From NCBI RefSeq assembly GCF_016734765.1, contig NZ_JAERQE010000011.1, positions 62,001 to 126,000 on the forward strand: DNA of 64,000 bases, written 5' to 3'. Origin of the DNA: Microvirga soli. Its GTDB lineage: Bacteria > Pseudomonadota > Alphaproteobacteria > Rhizobiales > Beijerinckiaceae. The notes below the pieces were generated by a model. The model had not been told where the DNA came from. It saw nothing but the letters and a program-made list of their open reading frames with translations, and ran no database searches. Shown one piece after another: positions 18,062 through 27,317 of the stretch. The stretch's first letter is position 1, and every line of letters starts with the position of its first letter. The position numbers and the translations under genes are program-made.

Positions 18062-18256
18062 ATGAGGATCATCATGCTGATCTGGACCGCTCTTGCCGCG
18101 GCCCTGCTGTCCGGCCTGGCACTTGGCTTGTTGCCGAATGATGCGCCTGAATGGGCCACCCAGACCGTTGAGCTGGTCACGGTCGTGGCGGTGTTCGTGC
18201 TGGTCTGCCTTGTTGAAACCACTGAAGCGCGCTCGGACAAGTCAAGTTCCCGTTAG
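18062..18256 (+). CDS. Small two-helix membrane protein
   Basis: The 64-residue product has two hydrophobic helices (LIWTALAAALLSGLALGLLP and VELVTVVAVFVLVCLVETT) separated by a short PNDAPEWATQ loop, and a charged C-terminus. No family is recognised. A hairpin follows at 18271. Confidence 0.55.
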   Translation: MRIIMLIWTALAAALLSGLALGLLPNDAPEWATQTVELVTVVAVFVLVCLVETTEARSDKSSSR

Positions 18257-18270
18257 GTCATAGAAGACTC

Positions 18271-18300
18271 CGGGTGTCCGTTCCTAAACCTGGACACCCG
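18271..18300. terminator. Hairpin between convergent genes
   Basis: A perfect 9-bp stem (CGGGTGTCC / GGACACCCG) with a 12-base loop lies after the small membrane protein gene and beyond the end of the CobW gene on the other strand. A third CGGGTGTCC copy follows at 18333-18341. There is no T-run, so termination is plausible but not classic. Confidence 0.4.
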
Positions 18301-18401
18301 CCACCGTGGTCGTCGGAACCGCGGCACGGTAGCGGGTGTCCATAAAGCCAAGCTTGCTTTTTCAAGAGCCAGTGCCCGCCGCGCGGGCCACCTGTTGCTC
18401 T

Positions 18402-19535
18402 TCAGGACACCGATACTGGGCATGCACGCGTCGTCACGTCCGGCAACCCATTCGACTGCAAGAAGGCGGACAGGGAACGTTCAATCAGGGCACGATCAAG
18501 ACTATCGACGATGAAGACGAGGCGCGAGCGGCGGTCCTCGTCCGGCCATGCCGTCATGTGCACGGGAGGGTGGACCAGATGCTGCACGCCATGGACGGCC
18601 ACGGGCGCGGGCGAACCCGCAACGTTGAGGATGCCCTTTACACGCAGGACCGCTGTCCCGTGGCGATTGAGCAGCATGGTCAGCCAGATACCGAATGCCG
18701 TCCAATCAAGCGGCTTGTCGAACACCAGCGCGAACGCATGGATGCCGTCGCAGTGGCGGCTCGGGTTATGGCCATGCACTTCCCCGGCGCCGCTTAGGCG
18801 GCCCCCTGTGCTGTGATTCAGCCCATCTAAAGGGTTTCCGTAACGACGCCATCTCGCCTTGACCTCGTCGGCAAACCAGCGCTGCGCCATCTCGCTCTTG
18901 TCTGACAGCTCAAACGTACCGTGCGAGAGAAGTGCCTCCGCATCCAGAGGGTCGTACGGGGCACGCCAGAGCGGAGCGGAGGGATTGAGCTGGCGAACAT
19001 CTGAGATGACGGTCTCGGTGGTCCGCTTATCGGCCAAATCCGTCTTGGTGAGGACCAGCCGGTCGGCCACTGCCACCTGTCTGGCACTCTCCCTTTGACG
19101 AGCGAGTTGGATGCCGCCGTTCACGGCATCAACCGTGGCGATCACATTGCCTAAGCGGAAGTGGTGCTTCAGCACTGGATCGGCCTGCACCGTTGAGAGG
19201 ATTGGGAACGGATCCGCCAGCCCTGTGCTCTCGATCACCAGCCGTCGGAAGAATGGTATCCGGCCGCCCTCGCGCCTGGCGTGCAGATCCTTGATCGCGG
19301 ACGAGAGCTCCCCCCGGATTGTGCAGCACAGGCAGCCAGACTGCAGAAGCACCGTGGTCTCGTCGATGCGCTCCAGCAGATGATGATCAAGGCCGACCTC
19401 GCCGAATTCGTTGATCAGGACAGCCGTGTCGGCAAGGGCCGGATCCCGCAGCAGGCGCTGAAGCAGGGTTGTCTTGCCGGAACCCAGGAAGCCGGTGATC
19501 AGGTTGACCGGGGTCAATGATGCCGCCTCAGTCAT
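18402..19535 (-). CDS. CobW/COG0523 family GTP-dependent metallochaperone
   Basis: The 377-residue GTPase has Walker A GFLGSGKTTLLQRLL, the putative metal motif GCLCC (here SGCLCCTIRGEL), the ESTGLADP segment and the guanine-specificity motif LVLTKTDLADK. The C-terminal CobW_C domain includes HCDGIHAFALVFDKPLDW and RVKGILNVAGSPAPVAVHGV. COG0523 proteins deliver metals, often zinc, to client enzymes. It is the last gene of a leftward four-gene set whose members include a zinc-type polysaccharide deacetylase, a reasonable client. The ATG at 19535 overlaps the upstream gene end by 8 bases. Confidence 0.9.
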   Translation of the reverse strand: MTEAASLTPVNLITGFLGSGKTTLLQRLLRDPALADTAVLINEFGEVGLDHHLLERIDETTVLLQSGCLCCTIRGELSSAIKDLHARREGGRIPFFRRLVIESTGLADPFPILSTVQADPVLKHHFRLGNVIATVDAVNGGIQLARQRESARQVAVADRLVLTKTDLADKRTTETVISDVRQLNPSAPLWRAPYDPLDAEALLSHGTFELSDKSEMAQRWFADEVKARWRRYGNPLDGLNHSTGGRLSGAGEVHGHNPSRHCDGIHAFALVFDKPLDWTAFGIWLTMLLNRHGTAVLRVKGILNVAGSPAPVAVHGVQHLVHPPVHMTAWPDEDRRSRLVFIVDSLDRALIERSLSAFLQSNGLPDVTTRACPVSVS

Positions 19536-19857
19536 GCGCCGCCTCAAGCCGGGCGATCAGCGCCGGGTCGAGAGGATCGCAGAGGCGGCCGGTCAGCTTC
19601 TCGGCCTTGATCCACAGGTGGGCGAGATGATCGACTATCTCCGTCTTGCCGGTGGCGGTGGAGAGCAGGAAGGCGGAGCCCTGCCAGTCGCTCAGCTTCA
19701 GACCGTACAACTTCAGTACCCGGTTGGCACACTGCACGCGTCGCATGCGCTCGCGCCGACGCTCAGCTGCATCCGAATTGCGGCTGAACACGCCTGGACG
19801 GGCGATGGCGTCCGTCCAGTGATCGGCATTGCCCAAGACGCCGCACAGCGCACACAT
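19528..19857 (-). CDS. Small conserved-type protein of the CobW operon
   Basis: The 109-residue protein starts with MCALCGVLGNADHWTDA, a CxxC motif that could bind metal, has a basic middle, and ends with TGKTEIVDHLAHLWIKAEKL and a helical tail. It overlaps the CobW start by 8 bases, so the two are translationally linked. I do not know a named family; the context suggests a partner of the CobW chaperone. Confidence 0.7.
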   Translation of the reverse strand: MCALCGVLGNADHWTDAIARPGVFSRNSDAAERRRERMRRVQCANRVLKLYGLKLSDWQGSAFLLSTATGKTEIVDHLAHLWIKAEKLTGRLCDPLDPALIARLEAAHD

Positions 19858-19910
19858 GGTTCACTCTCTCCTCTTGCGGCAGCCTGGCAAAGTGCGGGAA
19901 GCTGCCGGGC

Positions 19911-20792
19911 TTACTTCTTTCGTGGGAAGCGCCGTGCAAAGTCATCGGCGATCTCGTCCATGGTGACGAAGCGGACGCCCGGATGGCTAATCATGTGATG
20001 ATAGAGGCGCTCCAGCATCATCAGCACCTGCGGTCGCCCGGACACATCCGGGTGGATCGTGATCGGGAATACCGCATAGTCATACTCGCGGTAGACCCAG
20101 TCGAACTGGTCGCGCCAGAGCTGCTCGATATCGCGCGGATTGACGAAGCCGTGGCTGTTTGGTGAGGCCTTGATGAACATCATCGGCGGCAGGTCATCGA
20201 GATACCAGCTCGCCGGGATCTCGATGAGGTCCGTCTCCTCGCCCCGAACAAGGGGCTTCATCCATTCGGAAGCCTTCTTTGAGTAGTCGATCTTGGTCCA
20301 GCGGTCGCCGACGCGCACGTAGTACGGCTGATAATCATGGTGCATCAGTGAGTGGTCGTACTTGATGCCGCGTTCGAGCAGCAGCTCGTTGGTGACGGTT
20401 GAGAACTCCCACCAGGGGGCGACATAGCCTGTAGGCCGACGGCCGGAGAGCTGGGTCACGAGCTCGATGCACTTGTCGAGAACCTCGGTTTCCTGCTCCC
20501 GGGTCATCGCAATCGGGTTCTCGTGGCTGTAGCCGTGGATGCCGATCTCATGGCCCGCGTCGGCGACGGCCTTCATCTGCTCCGGGAAGGTCTCGATGGA
20601 ATGACCCGGAATGAACCAGGTCGTTTTGATGCCGAACCGCTCGAAAAGCTGTAGCAGGCGCAGGCTGCCCACCTCACCCGCGAACAGGCCCCGGGAGATA
20701 TCGTCCGGGGAGTCCTCACCTCCATAGCTTCCAAGCCAGCCTGCGACGGCATCGACGTCGATGCCGAAGCTGCAGAGAATTTCCTTCGCCAT
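19911..20792 (-). CDS. Polysaccharide deacetylase family (NodB-fold) hydrolase
   Basis: The 293-residue cytoplasmic protein lacks a signal peptide. It has the metal site of carbohydrate esterase family 4: Asp in [14 protein letters not shown], the HGYSHENP His pair and a C-terminal [14 protein letters not shown]. Cytoplasmic members of this type (the PuuE-like group) often cleave amide bonds of small compounds such as allantoin rather than chitin. Directly upstream is an amidase and downstream are the CxxC protein and CobW chaperone, so a joint amide-degradation pathway is likely; the substrate is unknown. Confidence 0.85.
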   Translation of the reverse strand: MAKEILCSFGIDVDAVAGWLGSYGGEDSPDDISRGLFAGEVGSLRLLQLFERFGIKTTWFIPGHSIETFPEQMKAVADAGHEIGIHGYSHENPIAMTREQETEVLDKCIELVTQLSGRRPTGYVAPWWEFSTVTNELLLERGIKYDHSLMHHDYQPYYVRVGDRWTKIDYSKKASEWMKPLVRGEETDLIEIPASWYLDDLPPMMFIKASPNSHGFVNPRDIEQLWRDQFDWVYREYDYAVFPITIHPDVSGRPQVLMMLERLYHHMISHPGVRFVTMDEIADDFARRFPRKK

Positions 20793-20844
20793 GAGTGCTT
20801 CTCCTCCGGTGGTTAGTAATGCGTGGGAAAATGGCTTCGTGGGT

Positions 20845-22224
20845 TTATCCTGCCGGGTTTCGGATGATGCCTTCCGCCGTCAACGCCGCCGCGAGCAGAT
20901 GATCATCCCGTCCAGGGCCGCCCGACAGGAGGAAGCCTGTTGGCATCCCCTCCGCATCGGTTCCGTTGGGTATGGAGATCCCGCACCAGTCGAGAAAGTT
21001 GCCCAGAAGCGTGTTGCGCAGGGTCCTCATGTTGGTGCGCACGAACAGATCGTCGTCGGCTTCGAGGGCGTCGATGGATGGCGCAACATGGGCGACTGTC
21101 GGATAAGCCACGAGCCAGCCCTCCGCCAGCATCGCAGCCGTTTCCGCCACGAGCCTGCGGCGGGCTTCCATGATGGCGATATAGGACGTGAGCGGCGTCG
21201 CAGCCGCAAGCCTGATCCGGGAGGCCACCCGCCGGTCCATGCTGGCCGCGGCTTCACCCTCGACGCGTTCCCTGTGCAGGGCGTAGGCCTCGGCATTCAC
21301 GATGGGACCGTATTGTGTATTCAGCGCGATGATCTCGTCGAGAGCGGGCAAGGTACTCCGCTCGATATGTGCTCCGGCGTTCTCCAGGCGGGTCAGCGCG
21401 GCCTCGAAGTTCGCGACAACGGCTGGCTCGCACCCGTCAAAGACCACATTCGTGGGCACGATCAGGCGCAGATCGCTGATGCCGCTCCGCCGGAGATTGG
21501 GCGCAGCAAGACCTCGGGCTGCCGCATCGACCAGGATCGCATCAAGCACGCTCAGGCAAAGGACCCCGAGCGTATCCAGGGTGTTAGACAGCGGATAGGC
21601 GCCCCGCATGGGCCAGCGCCCGCCGGAGGTCTTGTAGCCGACGATGCCGTTGAAGGCCGCCGGAATGCGGACAGAGCCGCTGGTATCGGTTCCGATGGAG
21701 ACCGGCAACAGACCTCGTGCGACCGCGACGCCAGAGCCGGAGGAGGAGCCGCCCGGGACGCGGCGTTGCCCGTGTGGATTGACGGGGGTGCCGTAATGCG
21801 GGTTGAGGCCGATCCCCGAGAAAGCGAACTCCGTCATATTGACCCGACCGATGCTGACCATGCCCGCTGCTTCGAGCCGCGTGACGATGACCGCGTCGGC
21901 AGCGGCCGGTTGAGCATCGGCAAGCAGGTGCGATCCGGCCGTCGTCGGCAGGCCCGAGATGTCGAAGAGGTCCTTCCACGCGACAGGCGCACCATCGAGC
22001 CATCCGAGGGAGCGTCCGTCCCGCTGCCGCGCGGAGGCGGCTCGTGCTGCGGTGCGGGCCCGCTCGGGTGTTGTCAGCGTGAAGATGGCCGGGTCATCGC
22101 AGGTTTCGACAGCGACCAGCGTCTGCTCGATGGCGTCGGCGGCATTGACGATCCCGGCCGACAGTTGCGCCGACCACTGAACGGCGGAGCGGCGGGCCGG
22201 CATATAGCTGAGTTTTCTGCCCAT
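20845..22224 (-). CDS. Amidase signature (AS) family enzyme
   Basis: The protein of about 459 residues has the Ser-cisSer-Lys triad region of AS amidases: the Lys in [20 protein letters not shown], the glycine/serine loop [16 protein letters not shown] and the nucleophile region [20 protein letters not shown]. It hydrolyses a carboxamide; the substrate is not evident. The start is taken at [12 protein letters not shown] (22224); a longer frame starts at 22272. First gene of the leftward amidase-deacetylase-CxxC-CobW set. Confidence 0.9.
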   Translation of the reverse strand: MGRKLSYMPARRSAVQWSAQLSAGIVNAADAIEQTLVAVETCDDPAIFTLTTPERARTAARAASARQRDGRSLGWLDGAPVAWKDLFDISGLPTTAGSHLLADAQPAAADAVIVTRLEAAGMVSIGRVNMTEFAFSGIGLNPHYGTPVNPHGQRRVPGGSSSGSGVAVARGLLPVSIGTDTSGSVRIPAAFNGIVGYKTSGGRWPMRGAYPLSNTLDTLGVLCLSVLDAILVDAAARGLAAPNLRRSGISDLRLIVPTNVVFDGCEPAVVANFEAALTRLENAGAHIERSTLPALDEIIALNTQYGPIVNAEAYALHRERVEGEAAASMDRRVASRIRLAAATPLTSYIAIMEARRRLVAETAAMLAEGWLVAYPTVAHVAPSIDALEADDDLFVRTNMRTLRNTLLGNFLDWCGISIPNGTDAEGMPTGFLLSGGPGRDDHLLAAALTAEGIIRNPAG

Positions 22225-22592
22225 GATGCAACCTGACGAGCGCTGATCCCTGTGCGTCCACGTGAGCGGCATCGCGAATGCAAGGGCAGAGCCGATGTGC
22301 CATGTGCCTCAATGCGGCCCTTCGATCCTCAACGGAGCGTCCATGGCCAAGTTCCATTAGCTCGGCGGCCCCAGCTCTCCGGTGGAGACAGCAAAGCTGG
22401 GAGGCAAGGGATGGATCAGGCTTTGCCTCTGCCCTGCCATGCGCCGCTCGCGGGGACGCGCAGGATAGGATCGGCTGCGGTACCGCCGTGCCTCTCCTCC
22501 GACGCAGGACCCGTATCCTCCTTCAGCATGTTCGCTCGGAGACCGCGCCACGCCATCTATTGCTTGGCGTGGCCACACCAGGACTCCCACGG

Positions 22593-22809
22593 TTGTTGTC
22601 ACGCCAGGGGGAAAGCTCTGAACAACGCGAAGATCACGCTGTCGAACGTGCTGCTCGACGCGCGCATGGACGTGCCTCGCCACTACGCCACGCCGGTTCT
22701 GCCGGTCACCCTCTTCATCGGCGCGGGCGGATAGCTCCGGTCCGCCCACGTTGGCGAGATTTCCCGTGAGGCATTGACGGGCGCGCTCAACCGGCTGCTG
22801 GCGGAGTAG
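22593..22809 (+). pseudogene. Relic of a TlpA/ResA-like thiol-disulfide protein C-terminus
   Basis: One forward frame reads NNAKITLSNVLLDAR, then VPRHYATPVLPVTLFIGAGG, a TAG stop at 22732, and then LRSAHVGEISREALTGALNR to a second TAG at 22807. This matches the last 60-70 residues of TlpA-type thioredoxin-fold proteins (cis-Pro region, DG turn and final helix), interrupted by one in-frame stop. No CxxC active-site half is found upstream. It lies just before the sulfite oxidase gene. Confidence 0.65.
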
Positions 22810-22986
22810 TCGAACTACGGTGAGGGGCTGGCGCCAACCCCTCATTGCCCGGGAGGCGCCCTACGACGCGCCGCAGCCTTCCCTGCTCTTCCGCCTTGTC
22901 TTCACAGGCCAAGCTTGTTGTCCTACCATGTGGCAAACGACGCTGCGGCCATGGGCCCGGTGCGGCGGGGCATACGGAGGAACGCC

Positions 22987-24321
22987 ATGACAAGCGAAGC
23001 CGAGTGGTCGCCCCAAGAACCACCCATTGACGATCAACAGCCCCCGGAGCCGGGAGGGATCAGCCGCCGTGGGCTTCTAACCAGCGTCAGCCTGGCGGGC
23101 CTCGGGGCCGCCGTGGGCGCCAGCGTCCCCCTGTCCTCAACCATGTCAGGCGCGTTGATCCCGTCGGCTCTAGCGCAGGGGTCTCCCCCATCAGGTGGTG
23201 CTGCCCAGCCCTCAGGCCCACTGCCTCTCGACTATCCCGGCAAGGAGAAGGGTCTTGTCGTCCTGGGCGAGCGTCCCTTGGTGGCGGAGACGCCCGAGCA
23301 CCTGCTTGATGACGAGACCACGCCGATTTCGAAGTTCTTCATCCGCAACAACGGTCAGATCCCGGAGCCAGCGGCGAACCCTGATGCCTGGAAGCTCACC
23401 GTCAACGGCGAGGTCAACAACCCGCTTGAGCTGACGCTGGCCGAGCTGAAGTCCCGTTTTCAGCCCAAAACCTACCGCATGGTGCTCGAATGCGGCGGCA
23501 ACGGCCGCTCCTCCTATCAGCCCCAGGCCCGCGGCAACCAATGGACCAACGGCGGCGCCGGCTGCGCCGAATGGACCGGCATTCCGTTGAGCGAAGTGTT
23601 GCAGGCCGCGGGGCTGAAGGACACCGCGAAATACACCGCCCATTACGGCGCCGACCCGCACCTCTCGGGCGACACGACCAAGGAGTCACTCTCGCGTGGC
23701 ATGCCTATCACCAAGGCGATGGAGCCGCACAGCCTGATCGTCTACGCCATGAACGGCGAGCCCCTGCCCAATATCCATGGCGGACCGCTGCGGCTGGTGA
23801 TCCCCGGCTGGCCGGGCTCGCTGTCGCACAAGTGGCTGACGCGGATCACGATTCGCGACCGCGAGCATGACGGCCAGGGCATGACCGGCACCTCCTACCG
23901 GGTGCCGAATACACCGATGGTCCCGGGCGGCAAGGCGGACGAGAAGGACTTCCGCATCCTCGAATCCATGCCGGTGCGCAGCATCATCACCAACCCGGCG
24001 AACGGCACGAGGCTGCCGGCCGGCACGCGGGAGGTGGCCCTGCGCGGAGCCGCCTGGGCCGGCGATCTCACAGTGAGCCGTGTCGACGTCTCCACGGATG
24101 CCGGCCAGACCTGGACGGAGGCGACACTTGCCCCGACCCGTAACCGCTACGACTGGAACCGGTGGACGGCGACCCTGCAACTGCCGTCGGACGGCTACTT
24201 CGAGATCTGGACAAGGGCCACGGATTCGAACGGCCGGATGCAGCCGCCGGTGGCTCACAACTGGAACCCGCAGGGCTATGGCGGCAACACCATGCACCGC
24301 GTGGCTGTCCTGGTAGGGTGA
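22987..24321 (+). CDS. Sulfite oxidase-type molybdoenzyme (SorA-like)
   Basis: The 444-residue protein has a twin-arginine signal (ISRRGLLTSVSLAGLGAAVG) followed by an export site near SALAQ, so it folds with its molybdenum cofactor before export to the periplasm. The Mo-binding domain contains the cofactor Cys in VLECGGNGRSSYQPQARG, GCAEWTGIPLSEVLQAAG and HGGPLRLVIPGWPGSLSHKW; the C-terminal dimerisation domain follows. It probably oxidises sulfite and passes electrons to the c-type cytochrome encoded 6 bases downstream. ATG 22987 is used, as it precedes the Tat motif by a normal distance. Confidence 0.9.
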   Translation: MTSEAEWSPQEPPIDDQQPPEPGGISRRGLLTSVSLAGLGAAVGASVPLSSTMSGALIPSALAQGSPPSGGAAQPSGPLPLDYPGKEKGLVVLGERPLVAETPEHLLDDETTPISKFFIRNNGQIPEPAANPDAWKLTVNGEVNNPLELTLAELKSRFQPKTYRMVLECGGNGRSSYQPQARGNQWTNGGAGCAEWTGIPLSEVLQAAGLKDTAKYTAHYGADPHLSGDTTKESLSRGMPITKAMEPHSLIVYAMNGEPLPNIHGGPLRLVIPGWPGSLSHKWLTRITIRDREHDGQGMTGTSYRVPNTPMVPGGKADEKDFRILESMPVRSIITNPANGTRLPAGTREVALRGAAWAGDLTVSRVDVSTDAGQTWTEATLAPTRNRYDWNRWTATLQLPSDGYFEIWTRATDSNGRMQPPVAHNWNPQGYGGNTMHRVAVLVG

Positions 24322-24327
24322 GGGGCG

Positions 24328-24705
24328 TTGATCGTGCGTCTGTTTCACTGGCTGCCGATGCTTGCCCTGGCGGCATCGGCCTCTATCGCTCCCGCAAAGG
24401 CCCAGCAGGGACCCGCAGCTGCCTTCACGCCCAAGGACGAGCAGATTGAGGACCTGCCGGAGGGGCCGGGCCGCGAGGAGACGTTCGGCCTATGCACGGC
24501 GTGCCACGGCTACAGGCTTGTGTCGAACCAGGGCATGACGCGGGACAGATGGGACGAGACGATGACCTGGATGACGGAGCGGCACGGCATGCCAGACATC
24601 CAGGGTGCCGACCGCGACCTGATCCTCGACTATCTCGCCAAGCACCACCCGCCCAAGGCGCCGGCGCGGGCTGGCGGGTTCAGGAACCCGTTCGCGCCGC
24701 AATAA
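24328..24705 (+). CDS. Small c-type cytochrome, probable sulfite oxidase partner
   Basis: The 125-residue protein has a signal peptide (LPMLALAASASIAPAKAQQG) and one heme c motif, CTACH, at residues about 55-59 (ETFGLCTACHGYRLVSNQGM), with a Met in the C-terminal half for the second heme ligand. It starts at a TTG or the GTG two codons later, 6 bases after the sulfite oxidase stop, so both are made together. It most likely takes electrons from the sulfite oxidase, as SorB does from SorA. Confidence 0.85.
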   Translation: MIVRLFHWLPMLALAASASIAPAKAQQGPAAAFTPKDEQIEDLPEGPGREETFGLCTACHGYRLVSNQGMTRDRWDETMTWMTERHGMPDIQGADRDLILDYLAKHHPPKAPARAGGFRNPFAPQ

Positions 24706-24885
24706 CTCCCCGACGGTCGAACGGGCGTCACTTGTTCGAGCCGGTGCACCATGCGTGACACTGCCATGCGCCGGCGGCATGAACATCCCAGCCCCCAAGA
24801 CTTACATACCGACCGATGGCATGCAGAGAGCCGAAGTGAACCGGCCCCCCACGTCCACGCGAGTGCCGACCCAGTGGAGATTGGA

Positions 24886-25581
24886 ATGGAAGGATCTGCC
24901 GCGCCGAAGCGGTCTCATCGCTTGACCCGGGAAACCCTCCGGGATGGCTTCGTGCATGAGATGATCGCCCGCTCCGGGACCAATCTGCCCGTGCTGAGCG
25001 ATGCCGAGCGGCATGCATCCCTCCAGGCGACCCTGGCCGCGCAGCCCGCGCCGGGCGATGTCTGGCTGTTCGGCTATGGCTCCCTGATCTGGAACCCGGC
25101 CTTCCACCATGTCGAGCAGAAGCCGGTCCTGATCCGGGGCTGGCACCGCGAGTTCTGCCTGTCCACACCCATCGGGCGCGGCACCCCGGAAGCCCCCGGC
25201 CTGGTACTGGGGCTCGACCGAGGCGGCTCCTGCCGGGGCGTGGCCTTCCGCATCGCCCGAGCCGAGGTGGAGGCCGAGCTGGAACTGGTCTGGCGGCGCG
25301 AGATGGTGACGGGCGCCTATGTACCGTGCTGGGTCAGGCTGCACGGCCCCGACCTGCCCGAAGACACGTTCGGCATCGCTTTCACGATCAACCGCAAGGC
25401 CCCGAACTATGTCCGATCCGCTTCGGAGGCCGACACGGCCCGGGTGATCGCCACCGCCTGCGGGGCTCTCGGCTCCTGCCGGGACTACCTCTTTGACACC
25501 ATCCATGGCCTGGAAGGATTCGGGATCCACGACCGTCATCTCAACCGCATTGCCCAGCAGGTGCGCGAGCACCGGAGCTGA
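24886..25581 (+). CDS. Gamma-glutamylcyclotransferase, ChaC-like
   Basis: The protein of about 231 residues carries the ChaC signature FGYGSLIWNPAFHHVEQKPV near residue 60, the RGWHREFCL segment, and a late YLFDTIHGLEGFGIHDRHL. ChaC enzymes split glutathione into 5-oxoproline and Cys-Gly in the cytoplasm. The ATG at 24886 follows a GGAGATTG sequence; earlier in-frame starts add low-complexity residues. It lies downstream of the sulfite oxidase genes, and a link to sulfur turnover is possible. Confidence 0.88.
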   Translation: MEGSAAPKRSHRLTRETLRDGFVHEMIARSGTNLPVLSDAERHASLQATLAAQPAPGDVWLFGYGSLIWNPAFHHVEQKPVLIRGWHREFCLSTPIGRGTPEAPGLVLGLDRGGSCRGVAFRIARAEVEAELELVWRREMVTGAYVPCWVRLHGPDLPEDTFGIAFTINRKAPNYVRSASEADTARVIATACGALGSCRDYLFDTIHGLEGFGIHDRHLNRIAQQVREHRS

Positions 25582-25599
25582 GCGACCGCTTGGGAAGGT

Positions 25600-25770
25600 T
25601 CAGCGGCCCTCTTCGATGGACGCCCCTGCCTGCTGGAGGGCAGCAAAGCCACCCGCGACATGCGCCACGTTCCCGATGCCCATCTCTTTCAGGGTCTTTG
25701 CCGCGAGCGCCGACCGGCTGCCGGAGCCACAGTAGAGCACTAGGCGCTTGCCGCCGCCCAGCTCGGCCTT
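25600..25770 (-). pseudogene. 5'-truncated rhodanese-domain gene
   Basis: The minus-strand frame holds only the second half of a rhodanese domain: KRLVLYCGSGSRSALAAKTL with the active-site Cys in the CGSGSR loop, then KEMGIGNVAHVAGGFAALQQ and the normal end. The first half and start are missing, and sequence upstream (beyond about 25770) belongs to a different gene on the other strand. It is a remnant and not expected to fold. Confidence 0.75.
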
Positions 25771-26116
25771 GTGGGACGGTCTTTTCCACGCCAGCACCTA
25801 CATCTTCACAGTGCTTGGGCTCTGGATCCTGTGGCGCTACTCACGGACCAACCACATCCGGTGGTCGGGCAAGCTGTTGATGGGGACGTTCCTGATGGGC
25901 TTCGGCATCTTTAACCTGATCGAGGGCATCATCGACCACCAGCTTCTCGGCATCCACCACCTCAACGAGACCGTGCCGCGGGACCAGTGGATCTACTGGG
26001 ACATGGCCTTCCTGGCCTGGGGCGCGGCCATGTTGATTGGCGGTTGGCTCCTGCTGCGGGCCGGCCGACGGGAGACCGCAAACAGAGCCACAGTCCCAAG
26101 GCACCGTTCCGCCTGA
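25770..26116 (+). pseudogene. 5'-truncated DUF2243 membrane protein gene
   Basis: The forward frame begins abruptly at WDGLFHASTYIFTVLGLWIL and continues through NLIEGIIDHQLLGIHHLNET and a final membrane helix. This is the C-terminal two thirds of a DUF2243 protein; its first transmembrane segment is missing. The break coincides with the break in the minus-strand rhodanese gene, so one deletion or rearrangement removed both 5' ends. A start near 25748 could still give a short product. Confidence 0.7.
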
Positions 26117-26126
26117 TCGGGGCTTT

Positions 26127-26738
26127 CTATCGCCGGAACACGAGGCTTAGGTTGTTGGCGGGCATCGGAATGCGCTCGACGAGTTCCAGCCCATGGCCTC
26201 CCGCCAATTCCGTCACCTGCTCAAGATCCCGGACACCCCACTGCGGATTTCGGCGCCTGAGGTCCTGATCGAAGGCCTCGTTGCTGAGAGCCGTGTGGGC
26301 GCCGCTCTCCTTGTAAGGTCCATAGAGATACAGCACGCCGCCACGCGGAAGTGTCCGCCCTGCCCCGGCCATCAGTCCCTGTGTTGCCTGCCAGGGTGAG
26401 ATATGGACCATGTTGATGGCCATGACGGCATCGGCCCGCTCCACGGACCAGTCCGGGGCGGAGGCGTCCAGCCGCAATGGAGAAAGGAGATTGGGCAACC
26501 CTGACGCTGCGCGGTGAGCGGCGATGCTGTTCAGCGCCTGCTCGTCCTGATCGGTGGGCTGCCATGTCAGGCGCGGCAGCGCGGCGGCGAAGTGAACGGC
26601 GTGTTCGCCCGTACCGCTAGCGATCTCTAAAACCATTCCGGCCTGGGGCAGGATCTGTTGCAGGATGGTGAGGATCGGACCGCGGTTGCGTGCCACTGAT
26701 GGCGACGTCAGGGCTCCATCGAAATTCTGTGAGTTCAT
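26127..26738 (-). CDS. DUF938 family SAM-dependent methyltransferase-like protein
   Basis: The 203-residue protein has the class I methyltransferase motif VLEIASGTGEHAVHFAAALP, the acidic loop at QPTDQDEQAL and ADAVMAINMVHISPWQATQG, all typical of DUF938. The substrate is unknown. The start is MNSQNFDGALTSPSVARNRG at 26738; a longer start is possible but not domain-like. It marks the right edge of the high-GC region; the next genes belong to the accessory block. Confidence 0.85.
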   Translation of the reverse strand: MNSQNFDGALTSPSVARNRGPILTILQQILPQAGMVLEIASGTGEHAVHFAAALPRLTWQPTDQDEQALNSIAAHRAASGLPNLLSPLRLDASAPDWSVERADAVMAINMVHISPWQATQGLMAGAGRTLPRGGVLYLYGPYKESGAHTALSNEAFDQDLRRRNPQWGVRDLEQVTELAGGHGLELVERIPMPANNLSLVFRR

Positions 26739-26938
26739 TGCATAGTTAGTCCTCAGGTGTCCGTCAGATGGGCTTAGATCATCATTCAGGACTAGCGTAT
26801 CAGCATACAACAATTCCCTCAGTCACTCATATACTCCTAGTCAAACCATCACCTGCAGTACGAGAGCATCTTTTGGCAGATCCGCTCGGCCTGCTTCTGC
26901 CAGTTTGACGACAGATGATGAACGGAAGACCCGTGTAG

Positions 26939-27298
26939 CTACGTACTCGCTAAGACGGAGATCCGCCGCCGGAGCCCCTCGCCGCTTGTAGAAGTGGGTG
27001 GCAGGAATTCGATACCTGCTGCCTCAAGAGCGAGACGTACGGCCTCCACCGTCTGAACACGCCGTGGGCCATACGTCGGATCATCTTGAGACTCGATCCT
27101 CATGAGTGAGCGACGCTCAATGTTGGCGCGCTTCGCCAAATCATCCTGCGAGAGGTTTAGCAGGGCTCGGGCAGCACGGATTTGGGCTGGCGAAGGCCAG
27201 TTCAATTCTTCAGTTCGCTTCGGATCACCCTCAACCATGTCTCTACTACTGATGGATAATACGACGGTTTTCTTCTTGATCCGCGGGCGAACTGTCAC
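26939..27298 (-). CDS. XRE-type helix-turn-helix regulator
   Basis: The 119-residue protein has one Cro/C1-type HTH at about residues 38-65 (IRAARALLNLSQDDLAKRAN, then IERRSLMRIESQ) and a C-terminal part with VEAVRLALEAAGIEFLPP that is common in small XRE regulators. It is divergent from the AAA+ cluster that starts at 27318, with only 20 bases between the open frames, so it is a likely regulator of that cluster. The exact start is not certain. Confidence 0.75.
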   Translation of the reverse strand: MTVRPRIKKKTVVLSISSRDMVEGDPKRTEELNWPSPAQIRAARALLNLSQDDLAKRANIERRSLMRIESQDDPTYGPRRVQTVEAVRLALEAAGIEFLPPTSTSGEGLRRRISVLAST

Positions 27299-27317
27299 AT
27301 AAAGTCACTGTGACAAA

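Noticed and set aside
17725-18141. Forward open frame of 138 codons overlapping the small membrane protein
   Set aside because: Most of it lacks protein-like composition, and the 18062 gene in another frame has two clear membrane helices.
20761-22236. Forward open frame of 491 codons
   Set aside because: Antisense to the amidase, whose catalytic motifs are intact.
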